A DNA stretch of 64,000 nt from Synechococcus sp. CS-1330. GTDB taxonomy: Bacteria > Cyanobacteriota > Cyanobacteriia > PCC-6307 > Cyanobiaceae. Below the pieces are notes generated by a model. The model was not told the DNA's origin. It searched no databases and saw only the letters and a list, made by a program, of their open reading frames with translations. Below, one piece after another: positions 46,386 through 54,554 of the stretch. The stretch lies in contig JAHLYR010000018.1 of NCBI GenBank assembly GCA_025128025.1, positions 62,001 to 126,000 on the forward strand, in the 5' to 3' direction. The number at the start of each line of letters is the position of its first letter. Position 1 is the stretch's first letter. The position numbers and the translations under genes are program-made.

Positions 46386-47393
46386 TTAGGGTTGGGGCTG
46401 GCTGCTGCCAACCCCGGCGTAGTGGCTATTGCCGTTGGGCATCCAGTAGCTGAGGTCGTTGTGCCAGAACAGGCGACCCGGAAGTTGCTGGGTGCTCAGT
46501 TTGGTGCTGGCCATCGCCGAGATCAGTTGGCCCATCTCGACTGGCGAAAGATCGGTTTTGACGTCTTCGCCGGCGACTTTCAGCAGTTCCGGTAGCTGGG
46601 CCAGGGTGGATGGCTGGGCCAGTTTGCGAAATACTTGCGAGAGCACTAGCTTTTGACGTTCCATACGACCCAGATCGCCCATCTCGTCATGGCGGAAGCG
46701 CAGGAAGCCCTCGAGTTGCTCCCCTTTCAGCACCTGGATGCCTGGATATAGGTCGATGTAAAGGTTCTGGGCATTATCGACGTAATACATCCGCTTAGGC
46801 ACATCAACTTCCACGCCACCAATGGCATCGGCTAAGTGCTCCACAGCGCGCATATTCACCCGCACATAGCGATCAACCGGTGCATTCAGCAGGCTGGTCA
46901 GCTCCTGTTTCAGGGCACTTATGCCACCAAATGCATAGAGGGCATTGGCTTTAACTACGCCGAACTCGACCGATTCCACGAAGGTGTCTCGCGGCACCTG
47001 TGTGAGCTGGGTGACCCCATCTTTGAGCTGCACCGTGAACATCACATCGGTGTTTTCGCCCACCTTGTCTGTGCCGATCACAACAACGCGCCGGTTGCCG
47101 CCCCCGAATGGGTTGATCAGGCTGGTGAGCTGGCTGGGTCCGCGCAACATGGCCGCCCAAGCCCCTGAGGCTATTTGCGGCAGGGGCCCGGCTAGTCCAT
47201 AGCCCAGGCTGATGCCCAGTAAGAAAGCCAGAACAGGCGGTTTGCGTCGTCGAGGGTTTGGAGCTGTTTGAGGTTTGGCGTTGGTGGTTGGCTCTGCTTG
47301 ACGCAGCTCGCGACGGTTGCGCAGGTCGGTGACCACAGCCCCGCGGCTGCTTTCGCGTCGGCTGCGACGCGGGCGGGGCTGGGCTTGGCTCAT
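46386..47393 (-). CDS. LytR-CpsA-Psr (LCP) family glycopolymer transferase
   Basis: A 335-residue membrane-anchored enzyme. The cytoplasmic N-terminus is very basic (many Arg in residues 1-75), then one TM segment near 80-100 (PVLAFLLGISLGYGLAG). The extracytoplasmic LCP domain (~105-300) has the polyprenyl-phosphate and metal residues VVIGTDKVGENTDVM, VPRDTFV, and FLRFRHDEMGDLGRMERQ. LCP enzymes attach lipid-linked glycopolymers to peptidoglycan; in cyanobacteria the acceptor is not settled. It is downstream of purT by 67 bases on the same strand. Confidence 0.93.
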   Translation of the reverse strand: MSQAQPRPRRSRRESSRGAVVTDLRNRRELRQAEPTTNAKPQTAPNPRRRKPPVLAFLLGISLGYGLAGPLPQIASGAWAAMLRGPSQLTSLINPFGGGNRRVVVIGTDKVGENTDVMFTVQLKDGVTQLTQVPRDTFVESVEFGVVKANALYAFGGISALKQELTSLLNAPVDRYVRVNMRAVEHLADAIGGVEVDVPKRMYYVDNAQNLYIDLYPGIQVLKGEQLEGFLRFRHDEMGDLGRMERQKLVLSQVFRKLAQPSTLAQLPELLKVAGEDVKTDLSPVEMGQLISAMASTKLSTQQLPGRLFWHNDLSYWMPNGNSHYAGVGSSQPQP

Positions 47394-47460
47394 ATCTTCT
47401 CCTATTCAACGCACCCTAAGGGCCGGATCCCTGCTGCACCAGGGGGTGAGCGCCGCTTAT

Positions 47461-48678
47461 TCAGCTGGAGGTTCGCACCTGGATGTGGGCTGCGGCCGTG
47501 TCTGCCTTGCGGCGCGCTTCCGCCTCACTACTGCCGCGGGCCAGGGCTACGCCCATGCGTCGCTGGGGCCGGGCGTGCTGCTTGCCGAAAAGCAGTACCT
47601 CGATATCGGTTTCGCTCAGGGCCTGCGCCATGCCGTCATAGGAGACCGCCGCTCCCTCGCTGTTGGCCAGAATTACCCGGCTGGCAGCGGCTCCCAGGCT
47701 GTGGATCGACGGGATCGGCAGGCCCAGCACCGCCCGCAGGTGCAGTTCGAATTCGCTCAGGTTCTGGCCAACCATCGTCACCAGGCCGGTGTCATGGGGG
47801 CGCGGTGAGAGCTCGGAGAAAATCACCTCAAGCTGATCTGGCTGAACGGAGCTACTGCCGGGCTTCTTGCATAGGAAAAATTCAACGCCAAATAGGCCAG
47901 CGCCGCCCAGGTTGTCCGTGAGGCTGCGGGCCATGGCTTCTGCCTCCGCCAGAGCGGCGGCTGGCATCTGGGCAGGCTGCCAGCTGCACTGGTAGTCGCC
48001 GCGCTCCTGGATGTGGCCGATCGGCGGGCAGAAGAGTGTTGGCCCTTGCCATTGCTTCACGGTGAGCAGGGTGATTTCGAGCTCGAAGTGCAGGAACTCC
48101 TCCACGATCACCAGCTCGCCGGCACCTCGGGCACCCGCCAGTGCTGCCTCCCAGGCAGCGGCAATTTCTTCTGGACCCCGCACCACGCTTTGGCCCTTAC
48201 CCGAGGAGCTCATCACCGGCTTGACCACCACGGGCCAGCCCAGGCCGGCAGCAGCGCTTGCCAGTTCACTGGCGCTGCTGGCGTAGGCAAAGCGGGCGGT
48301 GCGCAGCCCCAGCTCGGTGGCCGCCAGGTCGCGGATGCGGTCGCGATTCATGGTCACGGCCGTGGCCCGAGCGGTGGGAATCACGCAGATGCCTTCCGCC
48401 TCCAGCTCCGCCAGGGCATCCACCGCGAAGGCTTCTATCTCTGGAATCACCAGATCGGGCCGATGCTGGCGCACCACCGCCTTGAGGGCTTCTGGGTCGG
48501 TCATGGCGACCACCTCAGCGACATCAGCCACCTGCATGGCCGGGGCGTTGGCGTAGCGATCCACTGCGATCACTCGGCAGCCGAGGCGCTGGGCTGCGAT
48601 GGCAACCTCCTTACCCAGCTCGCCGCTGCCGAGCAGCATCAAGGTGGCGGGAAGAGTGGCAGGGGTGGGAAAGGTCAT
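47461..48678 (-). CDS. purT: Formate-dependent phosphoribosylglycinamide formyltransferase
   Basis: A 405-residue ATP-grasp enzyme that formylates GAR using free formate and ATP. Motifs: N-terminal LMLLGSGELGKEVAIAAQRL, the ATP-grasp loop MSSSGKGQSVVRGP, FELEITLLTVKQW and the C-terminal SPRPHDTGLVTM, all typical. The start is ATG 48678 (MTFPTPATLP); the frame is open upstream to 48735 but that region is a shadow of the small divergent gene. It complements purN-type activity and uses formate that PurU (59.3 kb) can supply. Confidence 0.96.
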   Translation of the reverse strand: MTFPTPATLPATLMLLGSGELGKEVAIAAQRLGCRVIAVDRYANAPAMQVADVAEVVAMTDPEALKAVVRQHRPDLVIPEIEAFAVDALAELEAEGICVIPTARATAVTMNRDRIRDLAATELGLRTARFAYASSASELASAAAGLGWPVVVKPVMSSSGKGQSVVRGPEEIAAAWEAALAGARGAGELVIVEEFLHFELEITLLTVKQWQGPTLFCPPIGHIQERGDYQCSWQPAQMPAAALAEAEAMARSLTDNLGGAGLFGVEFFLCKKPGSSSVQPDQLEVIFSELSPRPHDTGLVTMVGQNLSEFELHLRAVLGLPIPSIHSLGAAASRVILANSEGAAVSYDGMAQALSETDIEVLLFGKQHARPQRRMGVALARGSSEAEARRKADTAAAHIQVRTSS

Positions 48679-48711
48679 GGTGGTCGCCCGTATCGCGGGC
48701 AGGACAGCAAG

Positions 48712-48921
48712 ATGGAACTGATGTTTTTTGCACACCGGGGCGCGTTGATGGTTTGGCTGTTGGGATTGCCCTTGGGTTTCAGTACGGCTGGGGACGCTGC
48801 CAATGGCCTGTTATTCGGCTGGGATATCGCCACCTTGCAGAAATGGGCCCTGATCTACCTAGGTCTTTCCTCCCTGGCTTTTGTGGTGGTGTGGCTGGTG
48901 GGCTATCTGCGTCGCAACTGA
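48712..48921 (+). CDS. Small two-helix membrane protein, 69 aa
   Basis: A 69-residue ORF with two hydrophobic segments: ALMVWLLGLPLGFSTA near residues 11-26 and WALIYLGLSSLAFVVVWLVG near 45-64, ending in Arg-Arg-Asn. The start is ATG 48712 or, less likely, ATG 48721. It is divergent from purT with 33 bases between starts, and its stop abuts the convergent 78-residue gene. The membrane pattern and codon use look real. Function unknown. Confidence 0.6.
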   Translation: MELMFFAHRGALMVWLLGLPLGFSTAGDAANGLLFGWDIATLQKWALIYLGLSSLAFVVVWLVGYLRRN

Positions 48922-49158
48922 TTAGTTCAGCAACGTCAGCTGCCGCACCGGCGATTCCTCGTTGATGAAGCCATAGGCCTCAAATACGTTGGGATCTGGG
49001 TGGGTGATGTGCTGGCCATCGCTGTGGCGCTCTAGCTGAAAGCCCTCGCTGGCCATCCGGCGCATCAGGGCAGCGGCCTCCTCGAAGCGGGCAGCCATGG
49101 CGGCCAGGCTGGCGCAGTCGGAGCTGAGGCCGGTGTCCTTCCAGGTGAAGTAAGCCAT
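48922..49158 (-). CDS. Conserved hypothetical protein, 78 aa
   Basis: A 78-residue soluble protein: MAYFTWKDTGLSSDCASLAA start, a helix RFEEAAALMRRMASEGFQLE, and a C-terminal strand-rich tail with HITHPDPNVFEAYGFINEE. I recall small cyanobacterial proteins of this type near mraY, but not a named function. Its stop is one base after the stop of the convergent 69-residue gene, and mraY lies 22 bases further upstream on the same strand, so the two may be cotranscribed. Confidence 0.72.
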   Translation of the reverse strand: MAYFTWKDTGLSSDCASLAAMAARFEEAAALMRRMASEGFQLERHSDGQHITHPDPNVFEAYGFINEESPVRQLTLLN

Positions 49159-49180
49159 GGGTGTGAGTCGAGGGCAGGGC

Positions 49181-50251
49181 TTAGGGCAGCAGCACTAAAC
49201 CCAATCCCACCAGTAGCAGGCTGGCGAGCCAAAAGCGGATCACGACCACCTGTTCGTTTAGCCCACCAAGCTCGAAGTGGTGGTGCAGCGGCGCCATCTT
49301 GAACAGGCGCCGGCCCTGGCCCGTGGCTGGGTTTTTGGTGGCCTTGAACACCCACACCTGCAGGATCACCGAGAGCGATTCCGCTAGGAACACCCCACCC
49401 ATAAGCAGCAGGGGCCAGAGGCTATTGGAGAGCAGGGCGACGGCGCTGAGGGCTGCGCCCATGGCCAGCGAGCCGGTGTCGCCCATGAACAGCCGGGCCG
49501 GGTGGCGGTTGTGGACCAGAAAGCCCAGCCAGCAGCCAGCCATCGCGGCGCAGAAACCGGCCATAGCCGCATCGCCTTCATGGCCGCGCAGCATCAGCTG
49601 CAGCCCCATGCCTGTGAACACCACGGCGCCGCAGCCTGCGGCCAGGCCGTCGAGGCCATCGGTGAGGTTGGTGGCGTTGCTTTCGGCCATAAACACAAAC
49701 AACCCCAGCGGCCAGATCAGCAAGCCGATCGGCAGCACCCAGCCCAGGGGCAGGGCGATGTCGCCGGGGGAGGCCCCACCCAGCCACTGGCCTGCTGCGG
49801 CCCAGATCAGAAACAACAGGGCGGCCCCGGCCTGGAGCAGCAATTTGCCCCGGGGCATGAGGCCCGTGTTGGTGCGGCGGGTGAGGCTGCGCCAGTCATC
49901 GATGGCGCCGATCGCCATGTAGGCCAGGGTTACGGCGGCAACAGCAAGCAGGCGGGGATCGCTTGGGCTCAGCAGGCCGCCCACCAGCACCCCCACGGGC
50001 ACCACGAGCAGGCCGCCCATGGTGGGAGTGCCGGCCTTGCTGAGGTGGCCCTGGGGCCCCTCTGCGCGAATCACCTGGCCGAGCTTGAGCTGGCGCAGTC
50101 GCGGCACCCCCCAACCGGTGACGGCCGCGCTGATCAGGCCGGCAACTAGCAGCGGCACGGTGAGCTGGGGAGCGCCGGTAAGCCAGTCGCACAGCAGACA
50201 GGCCAGCAACAACAAACCGCTGAGTAGGGCAGCCGGGGTCGAAACAAGCAA
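49181..50251 (-). CDS. mraY: Phospho-N-acetylmuramoyl-pentapeptide transferase
   Basis: A 356-residue polytopic enzyme making lipid I from UDP-MurNAc-pentapeptide and undecaprenyl phosphate. Family motifs are intact: [44 protein letters not shown] with catalytic Asp residues, [15 protein letters not shown], and [10 protein letters not shown] near the C-terminus. About ten TM helices can be read. The start at 50251 may be one of several; the N-terminus is hydrophobic from the start ([16 protein letters not shown]). Confidence 0.96.
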   Translation of the reverse strand: MLVSTPAALLSGLLLLACLLCDWLTGAPQLTVPLLVAGLISAAVTGWGVPRLRQLKLGQVIRAEGPQGHLSKAGTPTMGGLLVVPVGVLVGGLLSPSDPRLLAVAAVTLAYMAIGAIDDWRSLTRRTNTGLMPRGKLLLQAGAALLFLIWAAAGQWLGGASPGDIALPLGWVLPIGLLIWPLGLFVFMAESNATNLTDGLDGLAAGCGAVVFTGMGLQLMLRGHEGDAAMAGFCAAMAGCWLGFLVHNRHPARLFMGDTGSLAMGAALSAVALLSNSLWPLLLMGGVFLAESLSVILQVWVFKATKNPATGQGRRLFKMAPLHHHFELGGLNEQVVVIRFWLASLLLVGLGLVLLP

Positions 50252-50291
50252 GGGAAAGGGACGGCGACCGCCCCAGTTTCCCCTGCGGAAC

Positions 50292-50567
50292 TCAGTCTTC
50301 CCAGTCTTCGTCCTGTTGTTCGTCGTCCTTGTTGTAGTCCTCCTTCTCGCCCATCAGGGCGGAAAGCTCCTCCTCTTCCACCGTGCTCACTTCGGTGCTG
50401 GCGGTTTCTTCATCCGCTACCAGGCGGCCAGTGCTCTCCAGCCAGCTCAGCAGATCGGGTTCATCGCGCAGGGGCAGAACCGGGGCTGGATCGCTGCGCC
50501 GGTAGCGGGTCAGCGAGGGATTGATCGTGTCAAGTCGACTGCTGTCACTGGTTGCGAGTGTGCTCAT
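50292..50567 (-). CDS. DUF3134-family protein
   Basis: A 91-residue cyanobacterial protein. The conserved core is [20 protein letters not shown] followed by [13 protein letters not shown], which I recognise as DUF3134. The C-terminus is very acidic ([11 protein letters not shown]), with no membrane segment. Function unknown. Upstream of mraY by 40 bases on the same strand, and divergent from the 77-residue ORF at 50658. Confidence 0.88.
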   Translation of the reverse strand: MSTLATSDSSRLDTINPSLTRYRRSDPAPVLPLRDEPDLLSWLESTGRLVADEETASTEVSTVEEEELSALMGEKEDYNKDDEQQDEDWED

Positions 50568-50657
50568 GCGTGCGCCTACCGGTAGCTAGGTCTGGGGCTA
50601 GGCCCATACAGACCAATCAGTCACCATAGCTGCAAAGCAAATGCACCCCTCCAGCCC

Positions 50658-50891
50658 ATGACCACCAGCAGCCAAAAGGCCAGCCCCCTAGCCGGGGTGC
50701 TGAAGGTCTGGGCCCTGGCCCTGGCCATCAGTGCCGCACTGGCCGCAGCGGGCGAGCGCTGGCCCCAGCCGTTGCCCCTGCAGCAGGGGGTGGTGTGGCT
50801 GCTGGTGGGCCTGCCACCCCTGCTAGTGGGGTTGTGGTTGCTGACCCACTGGTCCCTGCCACACCCCGACAGGGGAGAATCGAGCAACTAA
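50658..50891 (+). CDS. Small two-helix membrane protein, 77 aa
   Basis: A 77-residue ORF with hydrophobic segments VLKVWALALAISAALAAAGE (residues ~14-33) and GVVWLLVGLPPLLVGLWLLT (~44-63), then a polar C-terminus. It starts at ATG 50658 and ends 18 bases before argG on the same strand, consistent with an operon. I recall small membrane proteins in this position in picocyanobacteria but cannot name a family. Confidence 0.65.
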   Translation: MTTSSQKASPLAGVLKVWALALAISAALAAAGERWPQPLPLQQGVVWLLVGLPPLLVGLWLLTHWSLPHPDRGESSN

Positions 50892-50909
50892 ACGCATGGA
50901 GAGGCGTTG

Positions 50910-52118
50910 ATGGGTCGGGCGAAGAAGGCGGTGCTGGCCTACTCCGGTGGCGTAGACACCAGCGTCTGCATTCCCTACTTGATGCAGGAGTGGGGCGTGG
51001 AGGAGGTGATCACCTTCGCCGCCGACCTAGGCCAGGGCGACGAGCTGGAGCCAATCCGCCAGAAGGCGCTCGATTCGGGGGCCAGCCAGTCGATCGTGGG
51101 CGACCTGATTCATCCCTTCATCATCGAATTCGCCTTCCCGGCGATCCGGGCTAACGCCCTCTATGAAGGCCGCTATCCCCTCTCCACCGCCCTGGCCCGG
51201 CCCCTGATCGCGCGGCGACTGGTGGAGATTGCCCGTGAGGTGGGCGCCGATGCGGTGGCCCACGGCTGCACCGGCAAGGGCAACGATCAGGTGCGCTTCG
51301 ATGTGGCCATCGGCGCCCTCGCCCCCGACCTCAAGGTGCTCACCCCGGCGCGGGAGTGGGGCATGAGCCGCGAGCAAACCATCGCCTACGGCGAGCGTTG
51401 CGGCATTCCTTCGCCGGTGAGCAAGAAATCGCCCTATTCGATCGACCTCAACCTGCTGGGCCGCTCGATCGAAGCCGGCCCCCTGGAGGATCCCAACGTG
51501 GAGCCGCCCGAGGAGATCTACGCCATGACCGTGTCGGTGGATGCGGCGCCGGATCAGGCTCAGATCGTTGAGATCGGCTTTGAGCAGGGCAATCCGGTGA
51601 GCATCGACGGCCTGCGCCTCGATCCGGTGAGCTTGATCCGCCAGGCCAATGCCCTGGCCGGCAGCCACGGCTTCGGTCGCCTCGACATGGTCGAAAACCG
51701 GGTGGTGGGCATCAAGAGCCGAGAGATCTACGAAACTCCTGGACTACTTCTGTTGATCAAGGCCCACCAAGAGCTGGAGAGCCTCACCCTGGCGGCCGAT
51801 GTGCTGCGGACCAAACGCCAGCTCGAGCAGCAGTGGGCGGATCTGGTGTATCAGGGCCTTTGGTACGGCCCGCTCAAGGATGCGCTTGATGGCTTCATGG
51901 ATCGCACCCAGCAAACCGTGAACGGCACGGTGCGGCTGAAGTTGCACAAGGGCAATGCCACCGTGGTGGGCCGCAGTAGTGCTAGCCACAGCCTCTATGT
52001 GCCCGATATGGCCACCTACGGCGCCGAAGATCAGTTCGACCACAAGGCTGCCGAGGGCTTTATCTACGTGTGGGGTCTGCCCACCCGTCTCTGGGCGGCC
52101 AACCAGCGCCGGTGTTAG
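50910..52118 (+). CDS. argG: Argininosuccinate synthase
   Basis: A 402-residue enzyme joining citrulline and aspartate with ATP in arginine synthesis. PP-loop motif [19 protein letters not shown] at the N-terminus, then [14 protein letters not shown] and [20 protein letters not shown]. Length is normal. The start is ATG 50910; an in-frame TTG lies directly before it. The partner argH is at 20.7 kb. The TAG stop overlaps the stop of a convergent coiled-coil gene by four bases. Confidence 0.97.
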   Translation: MGRAKKAVLAYSGGVDTSVCIPYLMQEWGVEEVITFAADLGQGDELEPIRQKALDSGASQSIVGDLIHPFIIEFAFPAIRANALYEGRYPLSTALARPLIARRLVEIAREVGADAVAHGCTGKGNDQVRFDVAIGALAPDLKVLTPAREWGMSREQTIAYGERCGIPSPVSKKSPYSIDLNLLGRSIEAGPLEDPNVEPPEEIYAMTVSVDAAPDQAQIVEIGFEQGNPVSIDGLRLDPVSLIRQANALAGSHGFGRLDMVENRVVGIKSREIYETPGLLLLIKAHQELESLTLAADVLRTKRQLEQQWADLVYQGLWYGPLKDALDGFMDRTQQTVNGTVRLKLHKGNATVVGRSSASHSLYVPDMATYGAEDQFDHKAAEGFIYVWGLPTRLWAANQRRC

Positions 52119-52501
52119 GGCTCCTGGCTAGGGCTGAAGCCGAAGGCATGGAGTAGGGCTTGGCGCAGTCGTGGTCTGGTGGGCTCTTGCTGGGGCAGGA
52201 GGAGTAGTTGGGCACTGGCGTCACTGCCAGAGCGCATCTGCAGCAGGTGCTGGCGCAGGTTGGCGTTGTCGCTGAGCAGCCGCTGTTGCTGGTCGAGCAT
52301 GGGCTGCAATCGCTGTCGAAATTTGTCTTCAAAAAGGCCGGGTAGGTCTTCGAGCAGGGCCTGCATGGCCTGAAGTTCCTCCCGAGTTTTGGCAAGTTCC
52401 TGTTCCAGCTCGTTTTGGCGCTCTTGCTGCTGGTGCCACGAAAAAACCGAAGTAACAGAGGGCTGCCACTTCGGTGCTGGTGGTATGGCGTCAGGCTCCA
52501 T
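52115..52501 (-). CDS. Coiled-coil hypothetical protein, 128 aa
   Basis: A 128-residue protein dominated by a long heptad-rich helix ([20 protein letters not shown], then [20 protein letters not shown] and [20 protein letters not shown]), with a short Pro-rich N-terminus. It has no membrane segment or catalytic motif. It could be a small structural or regulatory coiled coil; no family recognised. It starts at ATG 52501 and its stop overlaps the argG stop. Confidence 0.75.
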   Translation of the reverse strand: MEPDAIPPAPKWQPSVTSVFSWHQQQERQNELEQELAKTREELQAMQALLEDLPGLFEDKFRQRLQPMLDQQQRLLSDNANLRQHLLQMRSGSDASAQLLLLPQQEPTRPRLRQALLHAFGFSPSQEP

Positions 52502-52578
52502 GGGCGGAGATTACGAGTGGGCCCGATTTTTTACAAGCCAGGCCTGTATTAGCTCCGCAGCTATATGCAGGCCCTAGA

Positions 52579-52620
52579 TCAAGCTGAGTCTTTGGGTCAA
52601 GCTGAGTCCTTGAGTCAAGC
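52579..52620. repeat. 18-bp tandem repeat, 2.3 copies, spanning the rpsF stop
   Basis: TCAAGCTGAGTC recurs at 52579-52590 and 52597-52608, and its first six bases at 52615-52620, a strict 18-base period. The third, partial copy contains the rpsF stop codon. Read on the minus strand, each unit restores GCT TGA in the rpsF frame, so the duplication creates three consecutive in-frame stops. Confidence 0.9.
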
Positions 52621-52977
52621 GGTGGCCGGTTCCATGGGAGCGGCTTCAGTGCTGGCGCCGGGCAGGGTGCGTGGTGCCGGCATCGGACCGTCTTGCTTGA
52701 CGGTGAGATAGCGAATTACATCTTCTGAGAGACGCATGGCCCGCTCCAGCGGACCTACCTGCTGGCCGTCGCCGTTGTGGTTGAGCTGCACATAGATGCC
52801 CTCGCGGTGCTTGGCGATCGAATAGGCCAGGCGGCGTTTGCCGCGCATCTGGCAATCCAGCACTTCACCACCAGATTCAGTGACCAGATCGCGGTACTTG
52901 GCGACATGGGTTTCGACCTCTTCTTCCGGAATATCCGGACGAAGGATGTACATGGTCTCGTAATAGGGCTGCGTCAT
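52615..52977 (-). CDS. rpsF: 30S ribosomal protein S6
   Basis: A 120-residue S6, a central-domain protein that pairs with S18 on the small subunit. The fold is clear: [20 protein letters not shown], a middle [40 protein letters not shown] and the C-terminal [10 protein letters not shown]; the last ~20 residues are a Pro/Ala/Glu-rich tail, as in cyanobacterial S6. Starts at ATG 52977. No rpsR or rplI is adjacent here. The 3' end runs into an 18-bp tandem repeat. Confidence 0.96.
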   Translation of the reverse strand: MTQPYYETMYILRPDIPEEEVETHVAKYRDLVTESGGEVLDCQMRGKRRLAYSIAKHREGIYVQLNHNGDGQQVGPLERAMRLSEDVIRYLTVKQDGPMPAPRTLPGASTEAAPMEPATA

Positions 52978-53055
52978 GGTCGCTTCGGGTTTGTCGCCTC
53001 AGGAATTGGGGCAGCGGCCGGCGGGCTGATGCCCACCAGCGACGGATCAAACACC

Positions 53056-53517
53056 TTACAGCTGCATCCGAACGGCTTCCGAGAGGCTGGGAATATCGGC
53101 TTCCTTACCCCGCAGGTTTTGCACCACCGCAAACAGCACCAGCACCAAAATGCCGATAAAAACTGTGTTGCTGAGGGTTTTGCCGACGAAGTCCAGGGCG
53201 CCCAGCTGCAGCACCTGGAAGGCCAGGCTCACCAGCACCACCACGATGTCGATCAGGATCGCCTGCAGCACGTTGAAGCGGATCACGTAGGGCACCTTGC
53301 TGTTGCGCACCACCGCCAGGAACAGCACTAGGAACAGCACCAGCCCGCCAAAGGGCACCGCCTGCTCCAGCAGGGCGATCGGCAGGATCGGCACCCCAAG
53401 CCACTGCAGTGCCGGGAACAGGCCGAACAGCCCCCGACCGAAGGAGAAGGCGTCGCTCCAGGGCAACAGGTAGGCCAGGGCCGCCAGCACTCGCTGCCAG
53501 ATCGGGGGATCCTGCAT
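53056..53517 (-). CDS. Tic20-family membrane protein
   Basis: A 153-residue protein with four hydrophobic segments (~9-20, 40-75, 82-108, 120-140) and conserved polar positions such as YLLPWSDAF and NSKVPYVIRFNVLQAIL, characteristic of cyanobacterial Tic20 homologues. In plastids Tic20 is part of the inner-envelope import channel; the cyanobacterial role is unclear. It lies between rpsF and aroE on the same strand, 28 bases from the aroE stop. Confidence 0.9.
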   Translation of the reverse strand: MQDPPIWQRVLAALAYLLPWSDAFSFGRGLFGLFPALQWLGVPILPIALLEQAVPFGGLVLFLVLFLAVVRNSKVPYVIRFNVLQAILIDIVVVLVSLAFQVLQLGALDFVGKTLSNTVFIGILVLVLFAVVQNLRGKEADIPSLSEAVRMQL

Positions 53518-53545
53518 GGATGGATAAACTTCCAGAGCCTTCAGG

Positions 53546-54442
53546 CTAGGGGCCCAGCTGGGCTAGGGCTGCCGCGCGCATTGCCGCCACCGGCACCTGC
53601 TCAAGCCCGCTCCAGCGCCGCAGGGAGGCCGCCCCCTGCTGCACCAGCATCTCCAGCCCATCCAGGGCCCGGCAGCCCCGCTGGCTCGCCGCCAGCAGCA
53701 GGGCGGTGGGCCTGGGTGTGTAAATCAGGTCGTACATGGTGGCGCCGGGTTGCAGGACTTCCAGTTCGCCGGGGCTGAGTGGGCAGTGTCGGGCCGCATC
53801 CGGATTGCCGGCGCCAGCCATGCCCACGGGTGTGGTGTTGACCACGAGGTCTGCCAGGGCCAGGGCCTCGGCTAGGGCCGCGCTGCCCTCAGCCCATGCG
53901 AGTCCTCGCAGTTGGGGCGCCCAGCTGTGGCAGGTGGCCAGCAGGGCTGCAAGGCGCTCGCTGCTGCGGCCTGCCATGGCGATCGAGCTGCAGCCCAGTT
54001 CCACCAGGGCGGCCACCACCGCCCGGGCACTGCCGCCACAGCCCAGCAGCACCGCTCGCCGCCCCTTCCAGTTCTGCTCAGTGCTGCGTAGGGGCGCCAA
54101 GAAGCCCTCCACGTCTGTGTTTTCCCCCAGCCAGCCCCCCTGCTGGTGCCGCACCAGGGTGTTCACCGCACCCACCCGTTGCGCCAGGGGCGAGAGGCTG
54201 CGGCAGAGACCAGCCACTGCCTGCTTGTGGGGCAGGGTCACATTGAGGCCTCGGCAGTCAATGGCCTCAAGCCCTTGCAGCACCACCGCCAGCTGGTCGG
54301 CCCTGGTGGGTATGGCCAAGTACACCCAGTTGAGCCCCAGCTCCGCCAGGGCCGCGTTGTGCATTGCCGGCGATAGGGAGTGGCGCACCGGATCCCCGAG
54401 AACCCCAGCTAGGGCAGTGCTTCCGGAGATCGGCTGGGGCAT
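53546..54442 (-). CDS. aroE: Shikimate dehydrogenase
   Basis: A 298-residue NADP enzyme that reduces dehydroshikimate to shikimate. Motifs: HSLSPAMHNAAL at the N-terminus, GLNVTLPHKQAV with the catalytic Lys, ENTDVEGFLAPL, the nucleotide-binding loop VLLGCGGSARAVVAAL, and VNTTPVGMAG. The start at 54442 (MPQPISGSTALAG) fits the usual N-terminus; starting at 54535 would add 31 residues of low-complexity leader. Divergent from dnaK, 112 bases apart. Confidence 0.93.
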   Translation of the reverse strand: MPQPISGSTALAGVLGDPVRHSLSPAMHNAALAELGLNWVYLAIPTRADQLAVVLQGLEAIDCRGLNVTLPHKQAVAGLCRSLSPLAQRVGAVNTLVRHQQGGWLGENTDVEGFLAPLRSTEQNWKGRRAVLLGCGGSARAVVAALVELGCSSIAMAGRSSERLAALLATCHSWAPQLRGLAWAEGSAALAEALALADLVVNTTPVGMAGAGNPDAARHCPLSPGELEVLQPGATMYDLIYTPRPTALLLAASQRGCRALDGLEMLVQQGAASLRRWSGLEQVPVAAMRAAALAQLGP

Positions 54443-54554
54443 GAAGGTGGGCTGGCTGGCTGGACCTGTTCGGGAACCACCCCTCGCCTGGGAAGGCCCC
54501 AGCTGCTGAAGATGCTTCCAGTCAGATCCACTCACCGTAAGGAGTTAGTAACCC

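Noticed and set aside
48013-48711. A long plus-strand open frame antisense to purT leading into the 69-residue gene
   Set aside because: The first part is a His/Gly-rich shadow of purT; only the last 69 codons from ATG 48712 look like a real membrane protein.
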